Positions 1 to 11,432 of a stretch of DNA of 64,000 nucleotides are shown piece after piece. The notes under the pieces are model-generated. The model saw only the letters and a program-made list of their open reading frames with translations, had not been told where the DNA came from and searched no databases. Source of the DNA: Tricholoma matsutake (Eukaryota; Basidiomycota; Agaricomycetes; Agaricales; Tricholomataceae). Each line of letters begins with the position of its first letter. Position 1 is the stretch's first letter. The DNA is taken from contig AP026548.1 of the NCBI GenBank assembly GCA_026075535.2, positions 8,122,001 through 8,186,000 on the forward strand, read 5' to 3'. The position numbers were made by a program, and so were the translations under genes.

Positions 1-1509
1 CTTGTAGATCCACTTCACCGAGTCAGGAGTTTATAATGGCGGAGTTCTCACAGCTGTGTGGGCATTGAGGCTGAGGTTTGGGGACATCCTGACGGAGTTA
101 GATAATTTTATGAAATTCAATGAAGCAACTGTCCTGCAGATCGGATGGCGAAGAAAGGCACGGGCAAGAAACATCGTGTGAGATCAAGGGATTCACATTG
201 AAAAATTGGATTGGAAAACCCCAAAAATGGAGAAAACGTCGTTTGCACGCTGCAAGTTTAAATATAGGCCCCCATGTGAGGTGTGCCGATCGATGTTCGA
301 TTTGAACGTTAGAAAATAGAGACATCGTGCCCGTGTGATTTAGAAGAAATTTCCCAAAGCCATGAAAGAAATCAACGCAGATTGTGTTTGTCTTCTCTTG
401 GATTGGACGTTTGTACAGGTGTACACAGCCCCGCCGAGTTGGATATCTTTGTTACCTGGCGCAGCAAGATCGGTAAATGTAATTCTCATGCATCGGCGAG
501 AGACGTTTCGAGGCACATTGTGCCGTTAAGCATGATAGTCTTATCTGATAAGATGTATATATATATAATTTAGCAATTCTGTGATTACCGGGGTGAGTGG
601 GGCAAAAAAGGTATTGGAGAAAATGCTCACTGTGAAATTATCCCAAATGATGCTCGTCGTGTTAAGAACGAACTCGGGGGACGTTAACAAGTAACTATCT
701 AGCACGGCCAAAAGGCGGTAAACATATACGCAACTGGCTTGCCAAGCTCCGAAAGTCACGGTAAATATTTTTAAGTTCATGAATATGGATAACATTTGAA
801 TTTTTACATACTCATGGGAGTTTCAAAATTTCATGGGCCATGGCCACAAGCTGCTGCCCGAATATTAATGGCCAGGGGCCCGAGCTCACATGATGAATGT
901 CAATATGTTCGCCGTCTGCGGTATCCGGGCCGAAAGCCCGCTTTCCAAAACTTCGTTTCACGGTTCACGGGACCGTATCTCACATGCAGGACGGTTGAAA
1001 TCTGGTTGAAATCTGAACTTACATGTGCAGGGCTGCAAAGCTGCAAAGTTTCATATCCAGATATCATTTTTCAGATTGTGTGTGAACATAAAATTTCTTA
1101 CCTGATGGAATATACTAAATATTTACTTCTTGACTAGGAATTGCTGTGCATTGCAGCCTTGTGTAAGCCCGAAAGGCGGCAGAACTCGCATCAAACATTA
1201 CATAACCCTACCCGCCAGGCGAAGATCTGCAGCGTCGGCGCCGGCGTCTAAGCCGTAGCGCGTCTGTACTATTCGTCAATTTATTTGCCGTACTGCTAGC
1301 AAGAGTTGCCATCGTCTTTCCCCTCGACTTTGCTCGACACCATGTATTTAACTCGGTTGTCTGCAACATTTGGCCATGGTAAAAACCTAATCCCTAGACC
1401 TAATTATTAAGCCTAGGATGTTAAATCCAAGACCATTTGAATTGGTTTAGGTGACGTCATGAGCTAAACATTCGAGAGGACCAGGTCTTACTCTTTCACT
1501 ACCATTTCG
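1..1509. other. Intergenic region upstream of the Slm1-like gene
   Basis: I see no convincing coding exon here on either strand. The short open frames have no recognisable domains and are not linked by plausible introns. A TATATATATA-like run lies near 555-570. The last 100 bases before 1510 should contain the promoter and 5' leader of the downstream gene, with a pyrimidine-rich stretch around 1490-1505. Confidence 0.6.
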
Positions 1510-3250
1510 ATGAACGACAACGCCTCTCTTTCGCGAGCGACATCCATCTCACGAGCCAGCAAGCAGGGCTCTACGGTTTCAAGAAACCAATCGCTCATCA
1601 GAAAAAATATTGCACCCCAGGATCTGAAACCTTCAGATGTCCTCATTGAACGTTTCATCGCCTGGAAGGTCATTGTCAAGCAGCTTATTGCTTACTTCGA
1701 AGTCCGTCTTTCTTCGCGCCTCTTTTGTAGGTTTCCACTGATCTGCTTCTCAAGGGCATTGCCGACATCGAGAACAACACCGCAAAAGAACTGGTTAGAC
1801 TTGGAGGTGTCATCCAAGTCCCCTTCAAGTCTGGAAACCAATTCCTTGGCGAAGGAGGTTTACAGGTACACAATTCGTTTTCATCCCCCACCTTGTATAT
1901 TTGATAGCGGAATGCAGGACATTTATTACGGAATCCGAGACAAGACGAGAGTTATTGCGGACCAACATGCTAATTTGGGACGCACTGTAAATGGCTCCAT
2001 CGTTCAGCATCTTCACAGGGTTAGGACAGAAATAAAGGCCCACGTCAAGGTTTGACACAGTACTTGGCGATTTTTTTGTTCAATTTTTTCAATTTTTGCT
2101 TCTTAGAACATCCAAAATGACACAGGAAAGCTTGCCATCAGTGTCGCTAAAGAGCGCGAGTTTTCGGCCAGATGCATCGCCGAACTCACCACTAGTGTAT
2201 CTTCCTATAAGAATACCCCCATGCACGTAACCGTTAGAGGAGACCCGTGCGCATTTTCGCTCTAACCTTCCCAGACATAATACATCTCCATGCAGTTATG
2301 TAGCGAATCAATCCGTCGCGCGCCAACTCTTCAGACAGGTCCACGAGGAGAACCTTCTGCAAAAGTCTATCGTAATCATGCAGCAGAACAGCGCGCACTT
2401 CGAAGAAGGGATTGTGCGGTCTCTCCAATCCGCATGGCAGACATTCGAAGAGTGGCAGTCCCGCGCCATTCTCTCCAACCGGGAGTCCTTCCACAGCATC
2501 GCCGAATCTATGGCCAAGCTTGCCCCTGACCGAGAGTGGATCTCCCTCTCTGCTCGTGCAGACCATCTTCTCGACCCAGACACACCGCTCCGAGACCCGG
2601 CTAACATAAATTATCCGTCGAAAGACGACCCCGTGGTCGTGCCGGTACACGTCGGACACCTAGAGCGCAAGAAACGCTATACTCGTGCTTATAAAGAGAG
2701 CTACTTTGTGCTTACTCCAGCTGGGTACCTCCATGAGTATGCCTCGTCCGACCCCTCTACCTACAGCGGGCAGAATGTCTTGTTCAGCCTTTTCCTTCCT
2801 GCGTGCACGTTGGGGCCGCCAGGACCACGTAATAACAAGTTCCATGTTGAGGAGACTAAGGAGGGCACTGGGACGACCAAGGGTGGGTCGCTTCGTCGCT
2901 CTTTTGTGGGTGGTGTACACGCGTGGACATTCAGGGCGAAGAGTAAGGAAGACATGATGGAGTGGTGGAATGATATCCGGATGTTATGTGCACGTTACTT
3001 AGTCGCAAGTGAGCAGATGGAGAGGAGTGGTCCGGTGGCTGCAGTCGTAAGAGCAGCGGGGTATGCTAGTGAAGAAGAGGAGCAGGAGGATGGAGAAGGC
3101 AGCAGTGTGGAGGAAGGCGCGGAGGAAGGGGCAGACGAGGGAGAGGTGGTTGTGGACATGCAACACCCAGCTTATCAGCACGAAGCTCAGCGTCCGGAGC
3201 ACGCGCCTGATGCTGCGGCAGAGAACGGGTATCCCGCGAGTACCTATTGA
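1510..3250 (+). CDS. slm1: Slm1/Slm2-like BAR-PH domain protein
   Basis: Five exons fit: 1510-1701, 1755-1865, 1918-2049, 2107-2246 and 2296-3250, with GT-AG introns of 49-57 nt, giving about 509 residues. Residues about 20-300 form the helical BAR-like region, including GIADIENNTAKEL and VPFKSGNQFLGEGGLQ, which are typical of the Slm1 family. A PH domain follows at about 305-425, from VPVHVGHLERKK to MMEWWNDIRML. The tail is very acidic. In yeast, Slm1/Slm2 bind PI(4,5)P2 at eisosome-associated plasma-membrane patches and act as TORC2 effectors on actin and sphingolipid control; the same role is inferred here. The start is the first ATG in frame with the conserved N-terminus. The 3' end is uncertain: an open frame at 3289-3483, directly after a CTAG acceptor-like site, could be a further exon if a donor near 3146-3152 is used; otherwise translation stops at 3250. 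Confidence 0.86.
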
Positions 3251-3288
3251 TATGTTCTGCACGCGCATATCTGATTTTTCCTCCCTAG

Positions 3289-3483
3289 AATGACCAGCAG
3301 GGCGTTGATGGCTATGTCGCCGCTCAGGAGTATACCGACGACACCCACGGAGTGAGCAAGAGGCAGCAGGAAAAGGTATCTGAGGGCGACGCGATGCATG
3401 AGCCCGAGCATGCACACGTAAAGGAAGGATCGCCTGCACCGGGCCCTGCACCTATGGAGAGTAGGTTCACCGAGGCAGTATGA
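3289..3483 (+). other. Possible extra terminal exon of the Slm1-like gene
   Basis: A 64-codon open frame starts right after an acceptor-like CCCTAG at 3283-3288 and ends in TGA at 3481-3483. Its composition (E, H, D, P rich) resembles the acidic tail just upstream. The obvious donor at 3240 would put it out of frame; donors at 3146, 3149 or 3152 would keep it in frame with a 137-143 nt intron. RNA reads would decide. Confidence 0.35.
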
Positions 3484-3849
3484 TGGCGAGGGTTGTGGCC
3501 TTGCTTGAGGGGTGCTGTCGCAGCAGTAGGAAATCCAAGTTTATCTTCGTTTAATGTATTCTTAGTATGATGTGGTCGATAATGTACAATAGTCAGGTTA
3601 GTCGGGCGGTCAATAATGTAATAATGTACCGTGTAATGCAGTATTTCTGCAGAACGAGCTGAAAATTTAGAATGAGATGCGCGAGCTTAATGTGCCGCTT
3701 GGAATTTACCCTGGAGTCACAATTAAGCTTCTGACGCTGTATCCTGATCGATGAGGGTAAAGATCGATCGGCAAGATCCGCGCCCTTTAAGTTTGTTATA
3801 AATGTCTGGCCTTCTCCGATAATCGACCATATCCTCAAGAGCTCCTACC
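3484..3849. other. Intergenic spacer
   Basis: No coding or structural feature seen. It should hold the 3' end of the Slm1-like transcript and the promoter of the FKBP gene. Confidence 0.6.
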
Positions 3850-4449
3850 ATGGCGAGTTTTGCCCTTCGTACTAGAAATCCTCTTATTCTGTCTCCAGGG
3901 CATCAAGATCATCAGACAATCACCCGGAGATGGCGTAACGTTTCCCAAGAAGGGTGGTATGTATTTCTCCACTTGGATCGTGTTCATCTGCTAAGATCTC
4001 CGGTCGATTCAGATAGAGTAACCATCCACTACAACGGCACACTTGTCGACGGTACAAAAGTAGACTCTAGTCGGGATCGGTAAGCAGCGCGTTTTATGGA
4101 TGCCGGCCGACTCCCATCCTACAATGTTCGAAAATGCAGTGGATACCCGTTTGAGACAGATATCGGTGTGGGTAAAGTGATCAAGGGCTGGGATGAGGGT
4201 ACGGTGTCCACATTTATTTGCGTAATATGTCGCTGATGATCTGATCAGGGGTGCTGCAACTGTCCTTGGGAGAGAAAGCTATACTTCAGGTTACTCCCGA
4301 CTATGTAAGAGGTGGTCTTGCTATCGTTCGTGTATTGTCCTGACAGATTGCAGGGATACGGCGCACGTGGGTTCCCGCCTGTGATCCCACCGAATTCGCC
4401 CTTGAGATTCGAGGTGGAGCTGCTTAAGATTAACGGCGAGCCTCGGTAA
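3850..4449 (+). CDS. fpr1: FKBP12-type peptidyl-prolyl cis-trans isomerase
   Basis: Six exons rebuild a complete 112-residue FKBP: ATG at 3850-3852, then 3899-3956, 4013-4079, 4140-4198, 4249-4304 and 4354-4449. The family size is 107-115 residues. Recognisable motifs in order are [37 protein letters not shown] and [14 protein letters not shown]; the pocket tyrosines, tryptophan and Val-Ile of FKBP12 are present. The enzyme catalyses prolyl isomerisation in the cytosol; family members bind FK506 and rapamycin, and the rapamycin complex inhibits TOR kinase. Introns 2-5 are normal GT-AG of 49-60 nt. The first intron is odd: phase only works if ATG is followed directly by an intron starting GCGAGT at 3853 and ending AG at 3898, a rare GC-AG intron, leaving a 3-nt coding first exon. 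A different upstream start exon is the alternative. Confidence 0.9.
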
Positions 4450-5388
4450 ATATTTCCAGGGGTATTGAAACCGGGTCCATTTTGTGACTGCATTTGTATA
4501 TTATGCCCATTTAACAATGTGTTCATTTACAAGATAGGTGACAGAGATGCCAGAGATTGCGATCCAGATTAGATAGACGCTGATAGACGGAGACGACGGA
4601 TGATGACGGACGTTCGCTGCATACGAAATTTGTGATGATGCAAATGTTCAGCATCAACAAAGTAAATTGAAGGAGATAGCGAGAAGGTATGACGTTACAG
4701 GTTCGTTGGATACATTGGTCTGTCGTCCAAGTACTCGGCCGAGGCAGCAAAGAAGCTCGCAGATGAAGGACCGAAGTCCACTCGATAGAATGTTCCATGC
4801 ATTCTCAGCAAAGGCTGGATGAACGTTTTCGGGTTCTGTCCTTACGTGACGACTTCTAGGTCATCTTAAGTGACGAGTAATTCCCCGAATCGCTTGGGAC
4901 GTGCTTGATGATAAGGCAAACAGACATTGAAAGCCACGGGTAACATTGAGTACATTGAGAAGCGCTGGTAGCCGAGATAATTTGTCAAGGTCAAGACAAC
5001 TTGTCCTGAGGTTAGGAATAGGGTAACTCACACCTGTATCCGTACGCCATGGCTCGGTCTTCTGGAAAAGCTATTCTATGGGTAACAAGCGACATCAGAG
5101 ATGAACACTTTTTGTGGAGCCGATAGCTGAAGCTGAACGCCGAGGTACCGGAAGCAACAAAACGAGTGCAGACCTAGGTTGAATTGTCTTAGGCAAGATG
5201 ATCTAGTGCCTTGATGTTGACGAAGCGAATATCGGAGGTGCAGATTCGTGGAATGCAGAGTCGAGGCCGATGCATGGAAGTTTGATGAAGTCACATGCAC
5301 CACACGTGGGAAAGCAAAACGCGACCCCGTGATCATGGATGGAACTTGACAAAAATAAAATTCAATCCTCACGCTGAGACGCTCAAAT
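4450..5388. other. Intergenic region
   Basis: No supported gene. Short open frames on both strands lack domains or splice-linked partners. The right end (about 5100-5388) is presumably the promoter of the cysteine-motif gene. Confidence 0.55.
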
Positions 5389-6413
5389 ATGTCCTCATTA
5401 TCGTCTCCTCTCATTTCTGCTTCTTTGCCTGTATCTTCTCCCACTGCCGCCCCCGTCAACAAAGATGAAATGCGCGACTGTACAAGATGTAAACGCGGTC
5501 AGATCCCCGCACATCTACCTTGGAAGTCGTGTGTAAAGTGTCGGGAGAAACGTCGCGAGTATAATAAATCTGCTGCTTCACGCGTTGTTCTGGCTGGTTT
5601 GGAGATTCCGAATGGTAGTGGTCCGTTGACGAATACAAACGGGAAGAGGAAGGAGAGAAAGGACTCGGAGGAGGATATGTCGGACAGGTTGGACAAGATG
5701 AAGAAGAAGATGAAGAAATACTTCAAGGATAAATATCCTGGCTCTGAGAATGGTTCGACCCACATCACGGTGAGTACTCAAATGATCCTCAAGACGTGTT
5801 GATGATGGCTGCCACTACAGCATAAGTCTTGCAACCCCATTGACGTAGAATATCAAACCGCCACGGATATGTACAAGGTTCTCAAACGCAACTGCTCGTC
5901 CGATTTGATCCAGTTTCGTGGCTGTTTCTCAATCGTAGCTGTCTCCAAAATTGACCATGAGCATCGCAAACAACTGGTCGTCAACGAGCTTAGGAAGATT
6001 GCTAAATGGTCTTTTGAGTGAGCTATCATCAGTCTCATCCGTCCTTCATCCCTCATGTATGATTCGTTCAAAGACGCCACAACCCTTTGAAGATAAGCAA
6101 GGGCCTTGGTTCGAGCACATCGCTGAACTCAGTGTCCGTCTCGTATAACTGTACTTGTCGCAAGAGGACACAGGCAAAAATAACCCATCCCAATTCCTTG
6201 CTCCCCGCACTCGCCACCGGCGTTGCTCCTGCCTTGGCACCCCTCGAGCAGAGACAGAGTGACCTTTCGGAGCGGGTAGGAAAGCAGTCAAGCACCAGTC
6301 CTTCGGTTACGGAGGCATGCAAGGGGAAACTGAACATTCTTGTTGAGGAAGATAATATGCATCCCGTAAAGGGGATAAAAGGACAGAAGGTTACGGTCAC
6401 GATCGTACACTGA
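5389..6413 (+). CDS. Cysteine-motif protein of unknown function
   Basis: Three exons fit: 5389-5769, 5821-6017 and 6074-6413, with 51- and 56-nt GT-AG introns, giving about 305 residues. The N-terminus has a zinc-ribbon-like C31-x2-C34-x13-C48-x2-C51 set followed by basic residues (KCREKRREYNKSA) and a lysine-rich stretch (DKMKKKMKKYFKDKYP). A middle cysteine-containing block (SSDLIQFRGCFSIVAVSKI) follows, then YNCTCRKRTQAK and a C-terminal KLNILVEEDNMHP...GQKVTVTIVH. I recall similarly arranged uncharacterised proteins in mushroom-forming fungi, but know no function. Zinc and possibly nucleic-acid binding is an inference from the cysteines and basic patches. Confidence 0.75.
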
Positions 6414-7052
6414 GTATAAAGAGCATGAAATCATGGAAGCCTCGCAATTACATTCTTCCCTGCTTTCGTATCCTGCGTCGTCATCTGCACGTACAGTTCA
6501 TTATTCTCGCTGTAAACATAAACCCTTCTTTACACTAGTTACTTCGCAGAAAATACTTTCGCCGTTTAACATCTTTCAGTCCGCTTCTGCTACATAGATA
6601 TTTCTCCCATTACCGTTCATAGGTTGAAAGGAAGAATCAGCCCCCTAGAACGATATCACCGCTTATCCCATTACAAAAACACCACAGTACTTGTTCTTGC
6701 ACGCGAGTTACAGTTACTCGCTCCTGTCACACATGATGCACCACTTAATAACTCCCATTCAGCGGTTCGTTGTCTTCGTCAGAATTGAGCTAGAGACATC
6801 CAAGGCTGCTCATTGGCTGCTCAGCGCTCAGCGCTCATTAATCCGAATCGCGAGTAGGCAGAGCACATCAGACGCGTCAACAAGAGACACATTCTGAACC
6901 AAGGATTTGCTATACACTTACATCGAACTGGTACTCTGAAAGGACAACTGTGGACAGCAGATAAGGATAATGCAGGAGCAGATATTCGTATTAAACAATA
7001 ACATCGACCATGGTCAAAATACAAGTACGTTACGACTCGGAAGTAAAATACA
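6414..7052. other. Intergenic region between convergent genes
   Basis: The flanking genes point toward each other, so this stretch should hold both 3' ends. Nothing else recognised. Confidence 0.6.
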
Positions 7053-8209
7053 TTAGTTTTGTGTCGTTCTGGTTTGCTTTACTCTCTTTATGGGAAGCGC
7101 TCTTCCATGACTACTGAGGTGAGCATGATACTTTTTGCATTTCCCCGCGTGGTCGTGCCACTTCTCCGGCCTCTGGTACGAAGCATCACACCCAGGACAA
7201 TGGTAATTGAACGCTGGTAGATGCTTGAGGATGTGCTTCCGCAGGTTATCGCGGGCAGTAAATTTGTTACACGATTCCCAACCGCAGGGAACGTTTGTCT
7301 GCTTTTGAGTGACGGGAAAGTGCCGATGGAGATGGAGTCGGACTACCTCAGGAAGACCTCCTTCGTCACTTATGGGAACGTAGGTGATCTTCTCATGGCA
7401 TCCCTCCCACAAACATTCGAAAACTCGGGTTTGAAGTGTGGCATCCATTGGATTGACCCTCTGCCGTTTGTGGCTTAAGGAATCTAGAGAGGATGTGGAT
7501 GATGAGGCGAAAGATTCGGGCGATGAAACTGGGGGCGAAGAAGAGGGTGATGGGAATTCGAACATGAAAGGATCTTGAAGGAAACAGGATGATTCGGAAG
7601 AGTTGGCGGTGATGGGAGGGACGGCCGTACTAGTTTGGGCATCGTGTGGTATGAGTTCTGGTAAAAATGGTTGTGCCATACGATCGTAAAAACCATCACG
7701 ATGGTAGGAATTGGGTTGAGGATAAAATGCATCAGGCGCTTGATGAGCAACGCGTTGAAGAATGTTGGTGTTGTGGGAAGCGTTCGACGGGAACTCGAAG
7801 AACATCTGTGGTGCTGCGCACGTGTTCTCTCCCCAACCATGGATGATGTAGTCCTCGCCGTGGTTAGGAATCCCGGCTTCAGGAGCCGCATACCCATCCC
7901 TGATGCTGAATAGGGCCTGAGGCTGGTAGGGGACTGGGAAAGGACCATCGAACATAAAAGAAAACGATGAATCTTCAGGGATAGTAAGGTTGTGTTGAGG
8001 AGAGAATGGTGGTCTGAATCCGGCAGTAGGAACAGAGTGTGTCGCGGATGCCATGGCGAATTTGTCAAATGGCATATAGCTACAGCGTATCAATCAGTCA
8101 GAGCGATTATAGGCAGTGAAAGGAATATTACGAACAGCTGGCAAGTGGTCAAGTCAGGCGCTGAAGTTTCTTCCGGGGGAATAGGGAAATAGTTATCGAA
8201 TTCCCCCAT
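7053..8209 (-). CDS. C2H2 zinc-finger protein, putative transcription factor
   Basis: Reading leftward, exon 1 (8209-8136) begins MGEFDNYFPIPPEE. A 56-nt intron (8135-8080, GTTCGT to TGTAG) then joins in phase to a long exon ending at 7053, giving about 366 residues. The N-terminal two thirds are Pro/Ser/Phe/His-rich and look disordered, with a serine run (SPSSSPPVSSPESFASSSTS) and a basic KRQR patch. Three unusual C2H2-like fingers close the protein: CLWEGCHEKI with HLHRH, CGWESCNKF with LRKHILKH, and CPGCDASYQR with HDHAGKC. The first has a long insertion and the last ends in H-x-C form. A nuclear DNA-binding role is inferred. The same three-finger arrangement occurs in the divergent gene near 10.1-11.4 kb. 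A start at the internal ATG (8075) is possible if the first intron is wrong. Confidence 0.78.
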
Positions 8210-10130
8210 AATGACAGAGTAAAACGGCAACTCAAAGCGAGAGAAAGATAAGTGCGGAGACAGTCCCTTTTAAGCTTCGGTGCTGACTAGCACAATGCAT
8301 GTTCTCATTAGGCATGACGACCTGAAAATCCACCATGCCACCCCGACATCCCAGCCAAAGCGGATTACCATAGATGCCGCTGAGTTAAAATTGTCCAAGT
8401 TTAATATGTAGCCACGACCCACGAGGCGGCTGAAGAGCTGTGGAGTGACATGTGAATTGCAATGATCGACCGTAATTAACACGCACAGGGCCCGGGGATT
8501 GTGACTGTTGCGAAGGGAACCAAGGCAGAAACTGTCTGCCGTTTCGGGGGCTGTGGAATGTGATAACTTATAAGCACGTTGTGGTGAAAATGCCTCGCTT
8601 GACTCAGGCTCGTTTAGGTACTAGTAGAAGTATCTATCTCGAGCAAGATTTCTCATGATAATTCCGGGTATGTATAGATGTACATTTCTCTACAACGACA
8701 GAATCAGAGGCATAGGAAGCTGAATCTATTGTTACGCTTACTCGGGAGAATAAATCCAACGTGCGGAGCTACTGACTGGTTGGGAATCCACGCTATCATA
8801 CGGTCATGCACGTCTTTCGAATTCGGGTACGTTTGAGAAGGGAGAAACTACGAGGGAATCGATTCAAAATAGCGGTCTCTCATTTATTATGTAAATAATG
8901 CTTACTTGGGAAGGCTGGCCCAACCAAACGATAAGTATACTTAGTGGTTGATGTTTTGCCCAATTTGGGACGGTGTTATGTATTCGCCCGAAGGTCTAAG
9001 CCCCAACAATAAAGCACTGCCACAATGCCTCTCCGGGCGATTCTGACAATCCGAAGTCAGAAGATGTTTCTACTCCTGTAAGCAATATTCCATAGGTCGC
9101 TCATTTTTCGTACTTACTGATTTTAGGTTCAGATGGAGTGTCTGGTCTCATTTGCACTCAACTTATCCGGATGCAATCTTCATTTATGTTTTCTGAGCTC
9201 ATTAACTGCACATTGGTAGGCTACACAATTCAGTTGAGCGTTGGTTGAGCGTACAGGGTACATCCAAATTCTCGCAGTGTTCTCCATGCCATGGGCGCGG
9301 GCCAGAAATATTGACGCTCAAAGTTCCACAGTGTGGCAGTGCCAGGCAGGTTGACTCTAAATCAACTTGAATCACGCTAGTCGAAGTCTGTTCAAGCCCA
9401 CACTCTGGCAGCTGGCTGCCGACAACCAACTGCTATTTGAGGACTTGCTTTGTCTCGTTTAGGCAACCTTGATGTGATTACCTCTGGAAATTTCCAGGAA
9501 ATGAAATCTCGATCATCAAACCATGATGGACAATGGACATTCTCACCCCATTTGGTGTTGGCGGCGCTTTGACCCTTTTGGACCCACGTGTGCGTGGTGC
9601 GTGGCACAGCGGGAAACCGTGGAAGTTTGCCCAATGAATAGTTTATCTGCAATGGAGAATAGTCAGAGTTTTTGCCTCATGTTGGCCTCATGTTCACCAG
9701 AAGTGACTACCTCTTTATCCTATTCTACAGCTTGTGGCTGGCTTTCTGATCATAAAACTTTCGGGATTTTCTGCCATGTGGGTTATGCGCGTCCAAAGTC
9801 GCGCTTTGGCGCAGGGTTAAAGGGCAGGGAACGAATGGATGTCCTACCTCTCCATCGCTTTGGCCCTTCTTAAATCACGTGTGCATACAGCGGTTACGCT
9901 CATCCAGGGGTTACGCACATCCCAAGTCGCGCTTTGGCGCAGGGTTTAAGGGCAGGGAACGAACGGACGTCCTACACCTCTCATCGTTAAATCCTCTATG
10001 GACCACCCATCCCAGCCGCAGGTCAACGAGCATGCAGTGCCGCTCTTAGAGCTTTTGTATAGCGATTACCGTGCTTCTGATTTTCCGTTTGTATAGTCGC
10101 GTCTTCAAGACTATGCAGTGCCACTCATGA
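8210..10130. other. Divergent promoter region between two zinc-finger genes
   Basis: About 1.9 kb without a supported gene. It should contain both promoters. The notable structure is an imperfect direct duplication at about 9783-9862 and 9892-9985, containing the core TCGCGCTTTGGCGCAGGG, listed separately. ATGCAGTGCC also occurs twice, near 10030 and 10114. Confidence 0.55.
9783..9985. repeat. Imperfect direct duplication in the divergent promoter
   Basis: Two copies of about 80-90 bp, roughly 110 bp apart, share GTTAYGC, AAGTCGCGCTTTGGCGCAGG, AGGGCAGGGAACGAA and GGAYGTCCTAC. The core includes a near-palindrome (GCGCTTTGGCGC). A duplicated regulatory site is possible, but no factor can be named. 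Confidence 0.65.
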
Positions 10131-11432
10131 CAATTTTCCAGCGAACACAGTTTCCCTCCTGAGTTCCCGGTGCCAGGGCTGAATGTCCCGCAAGGATCTT
10201 ATGATACCTATCAGGACGCCACAACCGTTCCCGCTTCTCATCCTGAGCTCAGCAGGTTCCATTTCGTCGCCGACAATACATCTGGACCTTGCGACACCTC
10301 TCCTCACCCTCACCCTCATAGCATCGTGTCGACGCACATGATTGATCCATTTTCACAAGCGATTCTGCCAACCCATTTTGGCGTTCTCGAAGATCTTCCA
10401 GTCCCCGACACGTATTATTTGCCTGGTTTGTCGATCAACAACTTGAGCGTGCCGCATGGTGATGTTGTGACGCGCCCGGAGTATGTTTATTTGATCTCAC
10501 TTTACTGCTTCATGGTGATCACTTATTTCAGTGTTGACTCACTTCGTCCGAAGGACGACCATCAAGCGATCGTCCCTCCGTCGTACAATCCATCACCTGC
10601 CAGTCCGTCTTGCAGCGACGACTACCGCTGGAAGAGGCCTTTGGCTGTTACTGACGGGATGGACACGGACAGCTGTCATGATTTGCGGGGTTCTCCTGCA
10701 TCACTTCCCCATCGTGAGGCGGAATGCCCCCTCCCCTACCAACCTTTGTACGAGCCGTCCACGACGCAGCCTCTCGCCGTCAAGCCAGGTTGTGCAGCTC
10801 ATAAGTCTTCCCTTCATTGCACAACATCCGCAAAGTCGTCCAAAGGCAATCGTTTCAATACCCATTTTCGGGAGCAAGCAGATGCTGCCGCATCCTTGTC
10901 GTCACGGATCCCATCATTCCCCTTGTCTCATAGTCACGCACTCTCGTCTAGTTCAGGCAGTTCTGAGCCGTCTCTTGATCTTGGAAAGGCTCACGACGAT
11001 TTGGATGACTTGGACGTCGTTGTTTCTTCTCCCTACGTTAAAGAACGTACGAGTTTTCCCGGGGAAAAATATGAGTGCGGTTGGGAATCCTGTAGGCAAA
11101 CACTCGTCCCAAGTCCAATAAAGGGTCAACATCCATTGAACACTCGGGAGAAATTCCAAGACGCCATCGAGCGCCATATAGAAGACCACATCTGGATGTC
11201 CGCCTGTGGAAGAAAGCCCGGGAAGCGTTGGGATTGCAGGTGGAGAACCTGTGATGAGATCTTGGGAAGTAAAAGATCACTGATTCGACATGTAGGGGCC
11301 CATTCGGGGTTTAGAGTATTGTGTGATGAATGTGGACGGAGTTATTCCCGCTTCGACGCATTCAAAAAGCACCAGAATAAATGCACTGCGACGGCATCAC
11401 GAAAGCGAGGCCTCCCGAATACTATTTTATAG
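10131..11432 (+). CDS. C2H2 zinc-finger protein, paralogue-like partner of the 7.0-8.2 kb gene
   Basis: The frame is open from 10131 after an in-frame stop, but no ATG lies near its beginning (the codon at 10170 is GTG), so a 5' exon is probably missing from this model. A 51-nt intron (10481-10531, GTATGT to TTTCAG) has a length divisible by three and no stop, so it is easily read through. The C-terminus has the fingers CGWESCRQTL with RHIEDH, CRWRTCDEIL with LIRHVGAH, and CDECGRSYSR with KKHQNKC, the same order and spacing style as the divergent neighbour. The rest is Ser/Pro/His-rich. A nuclear DNA-binding role is inferred. The stop is TAG at 11430-11432. Confidence 0.75.
   Translation, partial: QFSSEHSFPPEFPVPGLNVPQGSYDTYQDATTVPASHPELSRFHFVADNTSGPCDTSPHPHPHSIVSTHMIDPFSQAILPTHFGVLEDLPVPDTYYLPGLSINNLSVPHGDVVTRPEYVYLISLYCFMVITYFSVDSLRPKDDHQAIVPPSYNPSPASPSCSDDYRWKRPLAVTDGMDTDSCHDLRGSPASLPHREAECPLPYQPLYEPSTTQPLAVKPGCAAHKSSLHCTTSAKSSKGNRFNTHFREQADAAASLSSRIPSFPLSHSHALSSSSGSSEPSLDLGKAHDDLDDLDVVVSSPYVKERTSFPGEKYECGWESCRQTLVPSPIKGQHPLNTREKFQDAIERHIEDHIWMSACGRKPGKRWDCRWRTCDEILGSKRSLIRHVGAHSGFRVLCDECGRSYSRFDAFKKHQNKCTATASRKRGLPNTIL

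Noticed and set aside
5076..5462. Minus-strand 128-codon frame upstream of the cysteine-motif gene
   Set aside because: Overlaps the start of a well-modelled plus-strand gene and has no recognisable features.
10170..10172. Start of the right-hand zinc-finger gene at this position
   Set aside because: The codon is GTG and the frame is open upstream to 10131; eukaryotic initiation there is unlikely, so a missing 5' exon is preferred.
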